NCBI GenBank assembly: GCA_018694455.1
Contig: JABHNP010000239.1
Location: 1-8,106 of the forward strand
Direction of reading: 5' to 3'
DNA: 8,106 nucleotides
From: Planctomycetaceae bacterium
GTDB taxonomy: Bacteria; Planctomycetota; Planctomycetia; Pirellulales; UBA1268
The position numbers and the translations under genes were made by a program. This document shows, in pieces, positions 1 to 6,468 of the stretch. The notes beneath the pieces were generated by a model. It was given only the letters and a program-made list of their open reading frames with translations. It ran no database searches and had not been told where the DNA came from. Numbering within the stretch: the stretch's first letter is position 1; the number at the start of each line of letters is the position of its first letter.

Positions 1-762
1 GCTCATGCTGGATTCGGACCAACGGCGGATCAGAAAGGTATCGATACTCAAGTCGGCTCAACCCTTCTCGCAGTCGTACCACCACACGCCCTTGAAAACG
101 AAATCAGTGATCAGCTATTAATGCGGTGTGAATGCTATCTCCAAGAATGCGGGTCCACGTGTCTGCTCGGTGGCGGGAATGATGTGTACCGTGGTTTCTA
201 TCTCGGTCTTTACGGTGGCTCTGATCTACCAGGAATTCTTGATTCTTCACCAAAGATGCAGCAGATGTTTGAACGGGCAGGGTACCGGCAGCAGCAGCGG
301 ATCACCGTTCACCGCCGGCCGCTTGAGGGTTTTCGGGTTCCAGTAAATAGACTTCATATTGCTATCAGACGGCGGACAGTAATGCACGTGATCGATGAAC
401 CTGAGCGACGAACATGGTGGGAGGCGGCGACGACAACCGGTGTAGCACTCCGTCGCTATGAACTCCGTAATAAAACAGACGATGTGCTGGGAAGTGCAAC
501 CTTCTGGGATATGCAGCCACTCTCACAGGGTTGGGGAGTTGTTGCAGCAGGTCTTTTACATGTCGATATTGAGGGTCCACGAAGACGACAGGGACTCGCT
601 CAGTATCTCATAGCAGAAGCCATGCATGACCTGTCAGAAGAGGGCGTTGCACTCATTGAGGCGCACACTACTGACGCAAACGTAGCTGCCGCAAAGCTCT
701 TCGAAAAACTAGATTTCTCTCAATCAGGGCAGGGGACACTTTTTGAGAAAGTTCTGACATAA
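1..762 (+). CDS. Tandem-domain GNAT N-acetyltransferase, 5'-truncated by the window edge
   Basis: The frame is open from base 1 to a TAA at 760-762 (253 visible residues), so the true start lies upstream of the window; the first in-frame ATG, at 121, falls inside the domain and is not a credible start. Two GNAT-type units can be seen. The first ends around residues 72-105, with YGGSDLPG followed by the typical FERAGY tail. The second has the acetyl-CoA binding strand and loop at about residues 188-203 (VDIEGPRRRQGLAQYL, fitting the family R/QxxGxG/A pattern). It closes with NVAAAKLFEKLDF, the usual GNAT C-terminal element. GNAT enzymes transfer acetyl from acetyl-CoA to an amine; the substrate here cannot be told. 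The gene converges on the metalloprotease gene with 32 bp between stops and no clear terminator. Confident on family, unsure of role. Confidence 0.8.
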   Translation, partial: AHAGFGPTADQKGIDTQVGSTLLAVVPPHALENEISDQLLMRCECYLQECGSTCLLGGGNDVYRGFYLGLYGGSDLPGILDSSPKMQQMFERAGYRQQQRITVHRRPLEGFRVPVNRLHIAIRRRTVMHVIDEPERRTWWEAATTTGVALRRYELRNKTDDVLGSATFWDMQPLSQGWGVVAAGLLHVDIEGPRRRQGLAQYLIAEAMHDLSEEGVALIEAHTTDANVAAAKLFEKLDFSQSGQGTLFEKVLT

Positions 763-794
763 GGCAAGAGGCCATTCATCGCCCGTGAAGATGC

Positions 795-1703
795 TCAGAG
801 GCTTTCAAGATGTTCTCGTACAGCCCGTGTCGTTGCCGCTGGTGGCCCTTCAAGTTCACGAAGACGTGCAGAGAGCGGCAGCGTGACAGTGTCTCGGCGG
901 AGATCGTGAAGATAATCTTCGATTAATTGACGTCGCTCTGGGGTTGTACGTAGAAGCCAATGAACCCAGCACCAGGCTTCGGCGTAGTGGTCTTGTGACA
1001 TTGCTGCTGCGTCTTCCAACTCTTCAAGTCGCTCTATACGCGGCTGCCATGTGCCTTCCAGAAGACGGCCTGTGAGGTGGTCGGTGTGCCCTTGGTGAAA
1101 ACCATCCGTTGGCTGTGGTACTTCAAAAAATTCAGCGAGTCCTTCATCAAGCCAGAGAGGAATTCCAGGAAGCACAGCATGAAGATATCCATGTGTCGTT
1201 TCGTGCCGAAGGTCCTCTGCAATTCGTCCTTGCCACGGAGCAAAGATAGCAAGCGTTGTGTCTGTTTCGATGAAACACGCCCTGCGACCTGGGAACCGCG
1301 GGAAATGTCTCTGCACAAAAGCCTGATAGTCAGCGGGATCATGAAAGAGATAAAGATGTATTGGCTCATCGGAAACAGGTATTTCGAGTTCCTGGCTAAT
1401 AGTTGTTCGCATGGTATCGAGTTCACGAATCAGACGATGTTGACCAGCAAGTGGAAAATCAGAATGGATTCGCAATTGACCAGCAGAACGTTCAGTGTCA
1501 TCCGGCAGGTCATCTGCCATGGAGAGCGTTGACAGGCCGGCCGCCAAACCTATCCGTTCAGTTGTGTCGAAGATATCGTTGATCCCGGAGTCATTGGGCC
1601 AGCCTGTTGCAAGCATTGTGTGCGCGCAGCCAGGGAGGAATGAAATTCCGAAAATGATGCTTACGAAAGCAGCAAAGCAATACCACGGCGAAAGGAAGGT
1701 CAT
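795..1703 (-). CDS. Putative lipoprotein zinc metalloprotease (HExxH, gluzincin-like, DUF1570-type)
   Basis: The preferred start is ATG at 1703 (302 residues), because AGGA lies 6 nt upstream on the coding strand. A longer form begins with TTG at 1754 (319 residues), whose TTGA overlaps the TGA stop of the upstream gene; it would add two lysines before the hydrophobic stretch, so it cannot be excluded. The N-terminus is a hydrophobic signal ending in LPGC (Cys26 of the short form), a probable lipobox, so the protein is probably lipid-anchored outside the cytoplasmic membrane. The core has HETTH (His167, Glu168, His171), then WLDEGLAEFFE, where Glu187 is the likely third zinc ligand, as in gluzincins. 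This suggests a peptidase; the target is unknown. The C-terminal third is charged and helical-looking. Similar DUF1570-type secreted proteins are, to my knowledge, common in planctomycetes. The family assignment comes from motifs only. Confidence 0.7.
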   Translation of the reverse strand: MTFLSPWYCFAAFVSIIFGISFLPGCAHTMLATGWPNDSGINDIFDTTERIGLAAGLSTLSMADDLPDDTERSAGQLRIHSDFPLAGQHRLIRELDTMRTTISQELEIPVSDEPIHLYLFHDPADYQAFVQRHFPRFPGRRACFIETDTTLAIFAPWQGRIAEDLRHETTHGYLHAVLPGIPLWLDEGLAEFFEVPQPTDGFHQGHTDHLTGRLLEGTWQPRIERLEELEDAAAMSQDHYAEAWCWVHWLLRTTPERRQLIEDYLHDLRRDTVTLPLSARLRELEGPPAATTRAVREHLESL

Positions 1704-1750
1704 TGAAAGTCCTGGCAAAAAGGCACCAAACTTCAAGAACTGTAGCGGTT

Positions 1751-2596
1751 TCAAGGGGAAGCCAACAGAGCGGTTTCAGCTAATAGTAGTACGCCGCAAA
1801 GAGCCTCGCCGTCGGTTGGTCGACCGAGGACAACGGTTGCGCCGGCATCCATAGCGGCTTGTGCACTTTCACTTCGTGGAAATGAGCAGAGCAATGCGAT
1901 GATGCGGTAAGGATTCTGGCATGTAAGGAGTCGAATCCACTCGAGTTGCAGCTCGGGTGAGTCATGGAGATCCCAAATGACGACATCTGTAGCGTCTTGA
2001 ATTGGTGGTTTCCCAGTGACTGTTCGTTGAACAATTCCACCCGCTGCTGTAACCAGCTCACTTACAGCTTCTGCAGTTGTGTCTGTTGAGGCTGCGACAG
2101 TTACCCGCACTTGAGTGGGCTGATTCAGAGCAGTGTGTGGTGTTTTTCTCGTTGTGGCATCAAGCAACCATCTTTCATCACGGCGAAAGCTTGGTGCATC
2201 GGCAAGGCTGCTTGGCTGACCGGACTCTAATCGATGAAGCCAGGTGATTATCCGAGAGGGAAGGTCGTGCCATGGAACCTGGAGAACGCCACGTAATGAG
2301 GGGCCGCTACGCCTTTGACCATCAGCTAAACACGATCCAACAACGACTATTTTTGAGAGTGGCCAGCGTCTTGTAAGATGAAGGACCTCAGCGTCCTGAA
2401 TTTGTCCGGGGTGGGTTTCCGAAAGGCAGATCACGATAGGCTCGGGATCACTACTCGTGGCAGCATGAAGGGCAGCATCAACAGTTGGTAGATGCCACAA
2501 TTCAATATTTTTCTGAATTACAGTTGTTACATGACGGAACTCGGCTGTGTTTTCCAGATCTCCTATCCAGAGTAATTTCCGCTTTGCCAAAGTCAT
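1751..2596 (-). CDS. Protein with two degenerate receiver-like domains, no output domain
   Basis: From ATG at 2596 the product has 281 residues; an in-frame TTG at 2668 would add 24. Neither start has a Shine-Dalgarno sequence. ATG is preferred because a beta-strand-like segment (KLLWIGD) follows at once, as at the start of a receiver fold. Two alpha/beta units are visible. Unit one is at about residues 6-120. Unit two is at about 163-275, ending in DAGATVVLGRP, which resembles the beta5 end of response-regulator receivers. In unit one the expected phospho-Asp region reads ICLSET, with no Asp. In unit two it reads VIWDLHD, where Asp209 could be the acceptor, but the usual KP after beta5 is RP. 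No DNA-binding or enzymatic domain follows. It could be a pseudo-receiver scaffold or an unrelated Rossmann-like protein. It lies just upstream of the metalloprotease gene, so co-transcription is likely. Confidence 0.6.
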   Translation of the reverse strand: MTLAKRKLLWIGDLENTAEFRHVTTVIQKNIELWHLPTVDAALHAATSSDPEPIVICLSETHPGQIQDAEVLHLTRRWPLSKIVVVGSCLADGQRRSGPSLRGVLQVPWHDLPSRIITWLHRLESGQPSSLADAPSFRRDERWLLDATTRKTPHTALNQPTQVRVTVAASTDTTAEAVSELVTAAGGIVQRTVTGKPPIQDATDVVIWDLHDSPELQLEWIRLLTCQNPYRIIALLCSFPRSESAQAAMDAGATVVLGRPTDGEALCGVLLLAETALLASP

Positions 2597-2600
2597 GAAA

Positions 2601-2606
2601 GTTATA
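2601..2606 (-). promoter_or_regulatory. Possible -10 element immediately before the receiver-like gene
   Basis: On the - strand the hexamer reads TATAAC, followed by four bases and then the ATG at 2596. If used, transcription would begin at about the A of the start codon, giving a leaderless or nearly leaderless mRNA, which fits the absence of a Shine-Dalgarno sequence. No good -35 hexamer is seen 16-18 bp upstream, so this is weak. Confidence 0.25.
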
Positions 2607-2690
2607 ATGTTTCTAACAAAGGTGGCTGTTTGCCTACTTTTCGTGTCGGAAAAATGAGCCGCTTTCAAAATAACTCATTATCAGGACGAA

Positions 2691-2767
2691 ATAAAAACCT
2701 CAAGCCCATTTCCAGAATCTATCCAAAGGGATTTGGCAGTTTGGGGAAACCTGGCGGAGGTTTTTAT
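2691..2767. repeat. Perfect 11-bp inverted repeat with a competing short hairpin
   Basis: The left arm ATAAAAACCTC (2691-2701) and the right arm GAGGTTTTTAT (2757-2767) are exact reverse complements, separated by 55 bp. The right arm also overlaps a tighter hairpin, AAACCT (2747-2752), loop GGCGG, AGGTTT (2758-2763), which runs into a short T tract (2761-2765). Read on the + strand, the two pairings exclude each other, as in an attenuator or antiterminator, upstream of the Mur cluster. The stems are AT-rich and the T run is short, so a paired operator site is an equal alternative. Confidence 0.45.
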
Positions 2768-2943
2768 GCTTGTTTTACAGGTCCTTCAGGTTTCTTAGAA
2801 ACTCACCTTGACGGTCTTTCCCAGTTGCTGACAATTCCACCCCGTTGTGTGAGTCATGATGAGTTGTGCAACAAAATACATGGTTCGGCTTTTTAGTGTT
2901 TGTTACAAGGATGTGGCAGGCGAAGTCGGTATGGCGAATTGGC

Positions 2944-2949
2944 AGGAGG
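2944..2949 (+). promoter_or_regulatory. Ribosome binding site of the Mur ligase gene
   Basis: AGGAGG lies 10 nt before the ATG at 2960. It is the strongest Shine-Dalgarno match in this leader and supports that start for the Mur ligase. Confidence 0.6.
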
Positions 2950-2959
2950 CCAAAGATAG

Positions 2960-4459
2960 ATGACCCCACCCCGTGATAGTGCATCAGGAGTTCCATCAGA
3001 GAAGAATCTGCAGAAGTTATCGGAGCTCTTTCCGGATGCCTCTTTTTTCGCCTGTTCGGATATTGAATGTCGAGGTTTTACTGACCAAGTCAAAGAGTGT
3101 CGCCCAGGTGATGTCTTTGTTGCCCGTTGTAGTGACTACGATGATGGTCATGAACATATTGCGACAGCCGTCGCGATGGGAGCGGCTGGTATTGTTGCCG
3201 AACGTATGGTGCCGACACATGGTGTCCCACTTTGCGTAGTTCCTGATACGTCTTGGGCGTGGGCACGCCTAGCGCACGCTATGGAGGGGCTTCGTGGGTG
3301 TGGGCTACGAGTCATTGCTGTTACTGGCACCAGTGGAAAGACTTCAACAGTTTGGCTTACCGCATCGATACTTGCAGAGGCTGGCCTTCGTGTTGGTGTT
3401 ATTTCGGATGCTGGGTGCGTTGATGCCATGTCGTCGCTGCCCGAACGTGATTCGATTACGGACCCAAGGCAACTCGCATCATGGTTACGACGCCTCGAGA
3501 AAAGTGGGTGTTCCCACGCCGTCGTGGAAGTGTCAAGCAAACTTCTTGCTAAGCATGCGCTTGCGGGCGTCGCCTGTGACACAGTCGCTGTAACGAATCT
3601 GGGACGTGCCCACCTTGATCTCCACGGCACAGCCACTGCGTATCATGCCGTGAAGGAACGGATTCTACAGGCTGCATCAAACGATGGCGCCCTTGTTGTC
3701 AATAGTGACGACCCACGCTCTCAACGACTTGTCGAACGATACAAAGATGAATGTACAGGGAGCGTGTTTACCTCTGGCCTGCAATCTACAGCGACGGTTT
3801 CAGCAACTGCTGTCGAACGAACCCTTGCTGGTCAGACACTACTCCTGAGGTGTGACGGTGTCATGATGCCTGTTAGTCTTGATGTTCCGGTAACATCTAC
3901 TGCTCGGAATGCGGTGTTAGCTGCTGCGATTGCAACACGGTACCGAGTGCCTGCTGAAAAAATCGCTCGTGGGCTTGAGTCAATAGGTAGTGTTGCTGGA
4001 CGAATTACACGATGTGATCGTGGACAAGATTTCACAGTTTTTATTGACCGGCCATCAAATGGGCACTCACTTGCCAGCACCCTGTCAAGTTTAGGGCGGC
4101 TGAGTCATGGCCGCCTCCTTGTGCTCGTCGAGGAGGGGTTCGCTGACCAGCTCGGCGGGAAGGAACGGTTTGCGTCGCGAGCATCTAGGTGGAGTGAACA
4201 AACACTAATTGTGCCTCCTGGAATCGCTTCAGAAAACGCGACAGTTGAAGATTTGCAGGCGTATGCTCGTCTTGATAAAGAGCTGTCTCAGTTACATGCC
4301 GGTGACTGCCTCTTGGTGCTTGGTGTCGTTCCGCAGATCGATTCCGGGCCATTTGATCCTGAGCACGATTTTATGCCATTGGAAGCTGTGGTGAATGGGT
4401 GGCTGGAATTAGCACACGAACCAATGGCAGAGTGGGGAGGATATCGACGGGCTGCCTGA
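2960..4459 (+). CDS. Divergent MurE-like Mur ligase
   Basis: This 499-residue protein has the three-part Mur ligase layout. The N-terminal substrate domain (about 30-110) includes PGDVF and DGHEHIATA. The central ATPase has P-loop GTSGKTST (123-130), EVSSK (190-194), TNLGRAHLD (212-220), Lys232 at the usual carbamylated-lysine place and NSDD (248-251). A reduced C-terminal domain begins near AGRIT (346-350). Length and order match MurE, which adds the third amino acid to UDP-MurNAc-dipeptide in the cytoplasm. Several MurE signatures are changed: DSR reads DQV (42-44), SSH reads SSK, DHLD reads AHLD, the DYAHTPD region reads IDRPSNGHS (362-370), and no DNPR motif is found. ATP binding therefore looks intact, but acceptor recognition is doubtful, and I withhold the symbol murE. 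It heads the cluster, with MurB-like and FtsQ-like genes following. Confidence 0.8.
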   Translation: MTPPRDSASGVPSEKNLQKLSELFPDASFFACSDIECRGFTDQVKECRPGDVFVARCSDYDDGHEHIATAVAMGAAGIVAERMVPTHGVPLCVVPDTSWAWARLAHAMEGLRGCGLRVIAVTGTSGKTSTVWLTASILAEAGLRVGVISDAGCVDAMSSLPERDSITDPRQLASWLRRLEKSGCSHAVVEVSSKLLAKHALAGVACDTVAVTNLGRAHLDLHGTATAYHAVKERILQAASNDGALVVNSDDPRSQRLVERYKDECTGSVFTSGLQSTATVSATAVERTLAGQTLLLRCDGVMMPVSLDVPVTSTARNAVLAAAIATRYRVPAEKIARGLESIGSVAGRITRCDRGQDFTVFIDRPSNGHSLASTLSSLGRLSHGRLLVLVEEGFADQLGGKERFASRASRWSEQTLIVPPGIASENATVEDLQAYARLDKELSQLHAGDCLLVLGVVPQIDSGPFDPEHDFMPLEAVVNGWLELAHEPMAEWGGYRRAA

Positions 4460-4484
4460 TCAGATTTTCGATGCGTTATGCATT

Positions 4485-4492
4485 AAGGAGGT
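4485..4492 (+). promoter_or_regulatory. Orphan Shine-Dalgarno-like sequence
   Basis: AAGGAGGT is a full-strength Shine-Dalgarno match, but no ATG, GTG or TTG lies within the normal distance downstream; the next candidate, GTG at 4516, is 23 nt away. It sits in the gap between the Mur ligase stop and the MurB-like gene. Confidence 0.3.
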
Positions 4493-4526
4493 CTGAGTAG
4501 ACGGCGGCAGCCTTCGTGCGGCACAA

Positions 4527-4532
4527 TATAAT
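4527..4532 (+). promoter_or_regulatory. Possible -10 box upstream of the MurB-like gene
   Basis: An exact TATAAT hexamer lies 63 bp before the preferred MurB-like start at 4596. The matching -35 region, 16-18 bp upstream, is GC-rich and does not resemble TTGACA. An internal promoter for the MurB-like and FtsQ-like pair is possible but weakly supported. Confidence 0.3.
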
Positions 4533-4595
4533 CATGCTCACATCATTCTGTTGGATTCACGTGAGCGAAGATTTTTTCAACACAACAAGAGACCC

Positions 4596-5504
4596 ATGAC
4601 AGATCAGCCAACATCATCGCCTGCGGGCAGTCCTTTTGATGATCTTCCCGTAACCGTGCAGTTGGCTGAGCCGCTTGCTAAGCATACGTGGCTTGGTGTT
4701 GGAGGAGTTTCACAATATTTTTGTGAACCTGGCAGCGTCGATGCACTCTCAACAGTTGTTTCAAGATGCAATGAGACCGGAGTGAAGCTTCGGGTCATTG
4801 GAGGGGGATCAAATGTGCTTGTTCCAAGTGAAGGAGTGGAATCGATGGTGGTTCGATTATCAGCGCCACCGTTCTGTGGTGTTGAAGTCGACGGCCAGAG
4901 TGTGAGCGTAGGTGCCGGTGCAAAACTTGTGCATCTTGTTTCGGCTGCTGTTCAAGCTGGGCTTTCAGGCCTCGAAGACCTTGTGGGAGTTCCCGGCACT
5001 GTTGGTGGCGGCTTGGTTGGTAATGCAGCGGCACATGGATGTAACCTGGGGCAGCGAGTATACAGTGTCACAGTGATGCTCCCAGACGGCAGCACAGAGG
5101 ATCGAGTGCGTGATGATATTGCCTTTGCGTCAGGCTGGAGTAGCCTCGATGGGGTCATTGTTTTGGCTGCGAGATTTGACCTTGATGAAGATGATCCAGA
5201 ACGCTTGACGAAGCGAATGCAAAGGCAATGGATTGTTGAACGATCAGAACAGCCTAGTGGTACGCGTTCGGTGGCGATGATGTTCAAGGATCCAGTCGGC
5301 ACGACAGCAGAGTCACTTATTGCACAGGCTGGTTGCCGTGATCTGTGCATAGGTGGTGCGTCAATTTATCCGAGCTGTACCAATTACGTTGTTGCTGAGG
5401 CTGGTTGTCCGAGTAGTGATGTGCAGGAGCTTGTCGAAAAGGTGCGTGGTGTGGTGCGAGAAAAGCTGGGTGTTGAGTTAGCTCCAAGAATATGTGTCTG
5501 GTGA
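4596..5504 (+). CDS. murB: MurB-like FAD protein with replaced catalytic residues
   Basis: From ATG at 4596 the protein has 302 residues; a TTG at 4551 would add 15. Neither start has a strong ribosome site, and ATG is chosen because conserved sequence begins soon after it. MurB reduces UDP-GlcNAc-enolpyruvate to UDP-MurNAc with NADPH in the cytoplasm. The FAD-binding signatures are clear: TWLGVGG (31-37), IGGGSNVLV (68-76), GAGAKL (106-111) and GLEDLVGVPGTVGGGL (125-140). The C-terminal half also aligns along its length (FKDP at 230-233, IGGASI at 252-257, LGVEL at 291-295). At the sites of E. coli Arg159, Ser229 and Glu325, however, this protein appears to have Gly180 (in FASGWSS), Met228 (in VAMMFKDP) and Arg298 (in LAPRICVW). 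Homology is certain; classical activity is doubtful. The FtsQ-like gene follows directly. Confidence 0.88.
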   Translation: MTDQPTSSPAGSPFDDLPVTVQLAEPLAKHTWLGVGGVSQYFCEPGSVDALSTVVSRCNETGVKLRVIGGGSNVLVPSEGVESMVVRLSAPPFCGVEVDGQSVSVGAGAKLVHLVSAAVQAGLSGLEDLVGVPGTVGGGLVGNAAAHGCNLGQRVYSVTVMLPDGSTEDRVRDDIAFASGWSSLDGVIVLAARFDLDEDDPERLTKRMQRQWIVERSEQPSGTRSVAMMFKDPVGTTAESLIAQAGCRDLCIGGASIYPSCTNYVVAEAGCPSSDVQELVEKVRGVVREKLGVELAPRICVW

Positions 5505-5512
5505 GGCAAGCA

Positions 5513-6361
5513 GTGAGTGAGCATGATACGAACAGCGCCGTCGAGCCCTCTGGCAGCTTTGTTGGCCTTGTTTGGCGGTGGCGATCGATTCTTGGAGCAG
5601 CTGTCATTGTTGCGGCTGCTGTTGTCGGTGGACGCCTTATCTGGGAGCAGCAAGGTAAACAGGTCTCTCGTGATGCAGATTCATTGTTAACGGCTGAGGG
5701 TATTACAGTCGATGGTATTCCTGACTGGGTCACAACAGATCTCAAATGGCAGGCTCTTCGTAATGCGAGTCTCGACATGCCGCTGCCCATCGATGCACCA
5801 GATCTTGAGAGAAGGCTCGCTCGGGCATTTGATATGCATCCGTGGGTCAAGCATGTTATTCGTGTTGAAACAAGTCATCCTGCGGCTGCTGTAGTTACAC
5901 TTGCATGCCGTGAGCCTATTGCGATGGTTCGAGTTCAGGGTGGTCTTCTTCCGGTTGATCGAGACGCCATTCTCTTGCCAAGTGACGATTTTACCCCCAA
6001 TTCAGCATTGCAGTACACCGTTATTGATGGCGTGCTAACGAGTCCTCGTGGGCCGGTTGGTTCTCCGTGGGGAGACGTCGCAGTGAAAGAGGCTGTGAGT
6101 TTAATTGAAACACTATCACCCGAAGCAGCGAAATTTGGGCTTGTCGAATGTCGTCGTGTACCGAGGGAATCAGAAGAAGGAAATTGGTGGGAGTTAGTCG
6201 GTAATGATAAATTTAGTGTCCTGTTTGGGTCAGCGCCAGGGAAGGCGGTTTCTGGTGAGCCATTAGCAGCAGAAAAAATAATTCGTCTTGGAGAGCTGGC
6301 AGATCGTCACACCAGCGGTGATGTCATCGAGAACGCAGATTTGACAAAGTCTCTGGAATGA
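5513..6361 (+). CDS. ftsQ: FtsQ/DivIB-like division protein (single TM plus POTRA)
   Basis: The preferred start is GTG at 5513 (282 residues), with GAGG 6 nt upstream and an 8-nt gap from the MurB-like stop; an ATG at 5492 would overlap that gene by 13 nt. FtsQ is a bitopic inner-membrane protein linking early and late divisome parts. Residues 1-24 are cytoplasmic. A membrane segment spans about 25-43 (ILGAAVIVAAAVVGG at its core) with WRWR before it. A POTRA-like region follows at about 62-140, with VDGIPDWV, LERRLARAFDMHPWV, a V-x-V strand and CREPIAMV, matching the family pattern of a PWV motif and ERxPvA. The next part, LLPVDRDAILLP, corresponds to the usual 'LVDxxG' segment. The rest (about 160-282) would be the beta domain. 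The assignment rests on architecture, a modest motif match and position after MurB. Confidence 0.7.
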   Translation: MSEHDTNSAVEPSGSFVGLVWRWRSILGAAVIVAAAVVGGRLIWEQQGKQVSRDADSLLTAEGITVDGIPDWVTTDLKWQALRNASLDMPLPIDAPDLERRLARAFDMHPWVKHVIRVETSHPAAAVVTLACREPIAMVRVQGGLLPVDRDAILLPSDDFTPNSALQYTVIDGVLTSPRGPVGSPWGDVAVKEAVSLIETLSPEAAKFGLVECRRVPRESEEGNWWELVGNDKFSVLFGSAPGKAVSGEPLAAEKIIRLGELADRHTSGDVIENADLTKSLE

Positions 6362-6468
6362 GTCGTTTCTAAAGCGTCTGATGTCGGTAGGAAAAATAGA
6401 TTTGCCAGATAAAAATCTGTGTGGGCAGTAAATAGCCTTAGGGGAAAGTGATCAGTCATGTTGTCTTT

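Larger units (their letters stand above)
2597..2959. other. Divergent intergenic region, promoter and leader DNA
   Basis: This 363-bp stretch separates the - strand receiver-like gene from the + strand Mur cluster, so it should hold promoters for both directions. No RNA gene or long coding frame is convincing. Visible elements are a TATAAC hexamer close to the - strand ATG, an 11-bp inverted repeat (2691-2701 with 2757-2767), a short hairpin at 2747-2763, a small GTTTC/GAAAC inverted repeat at 2790-2802, and a 35-codon frame at 2856-2963 that runs into the Mur ligase start. I could not identify a convincing -35/-10 pair for the + strand. Confidence 0.5.

Noticed and set aside
121..762. ATG at 121 as the real start of the GNAT gene
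   Set aside because: The same frame is open to base 1 and the upstream residues (HAGFGPT onward) look like GNAT sequence, so the gene is cut by the window edge.
1077..1532. Open frame of 151 codons on the + strand
   Set aside because: It lies wholly inside the metalloprotease gene on the opposite strand, has no recognisable motif and its composition follows from the opposite coding strand.
3148..3636. Open frame of 162 codons on the - strand
   Set aside because: Antisense shadow of the Mur ligase P-loop region, with low-complexity Ser/Ala/Arg composition.
5317..5850. Open frame of 177 codons on the - strand spanning the MurB-like/FtsQ-like junction
   Set aside because: Both opposite-strand genes have clear family motifs and this frame has none.
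6341..6373. A perfect TTGACA at 6341-6346 near the end of the FtsQ-like gene, a possible promoter for the small secreted protein
   Set aside because: The only -10-like hexamer (TCTAAA at 6368) would need a 21-bp spacer and matches poorly.
6398..6419. AGATTT/AAATCT and CAGAT/ATCTG stems after the FtsQ-like gene, a possible terminator
   Set aside because: AT-rich, short, and no T tract follows.
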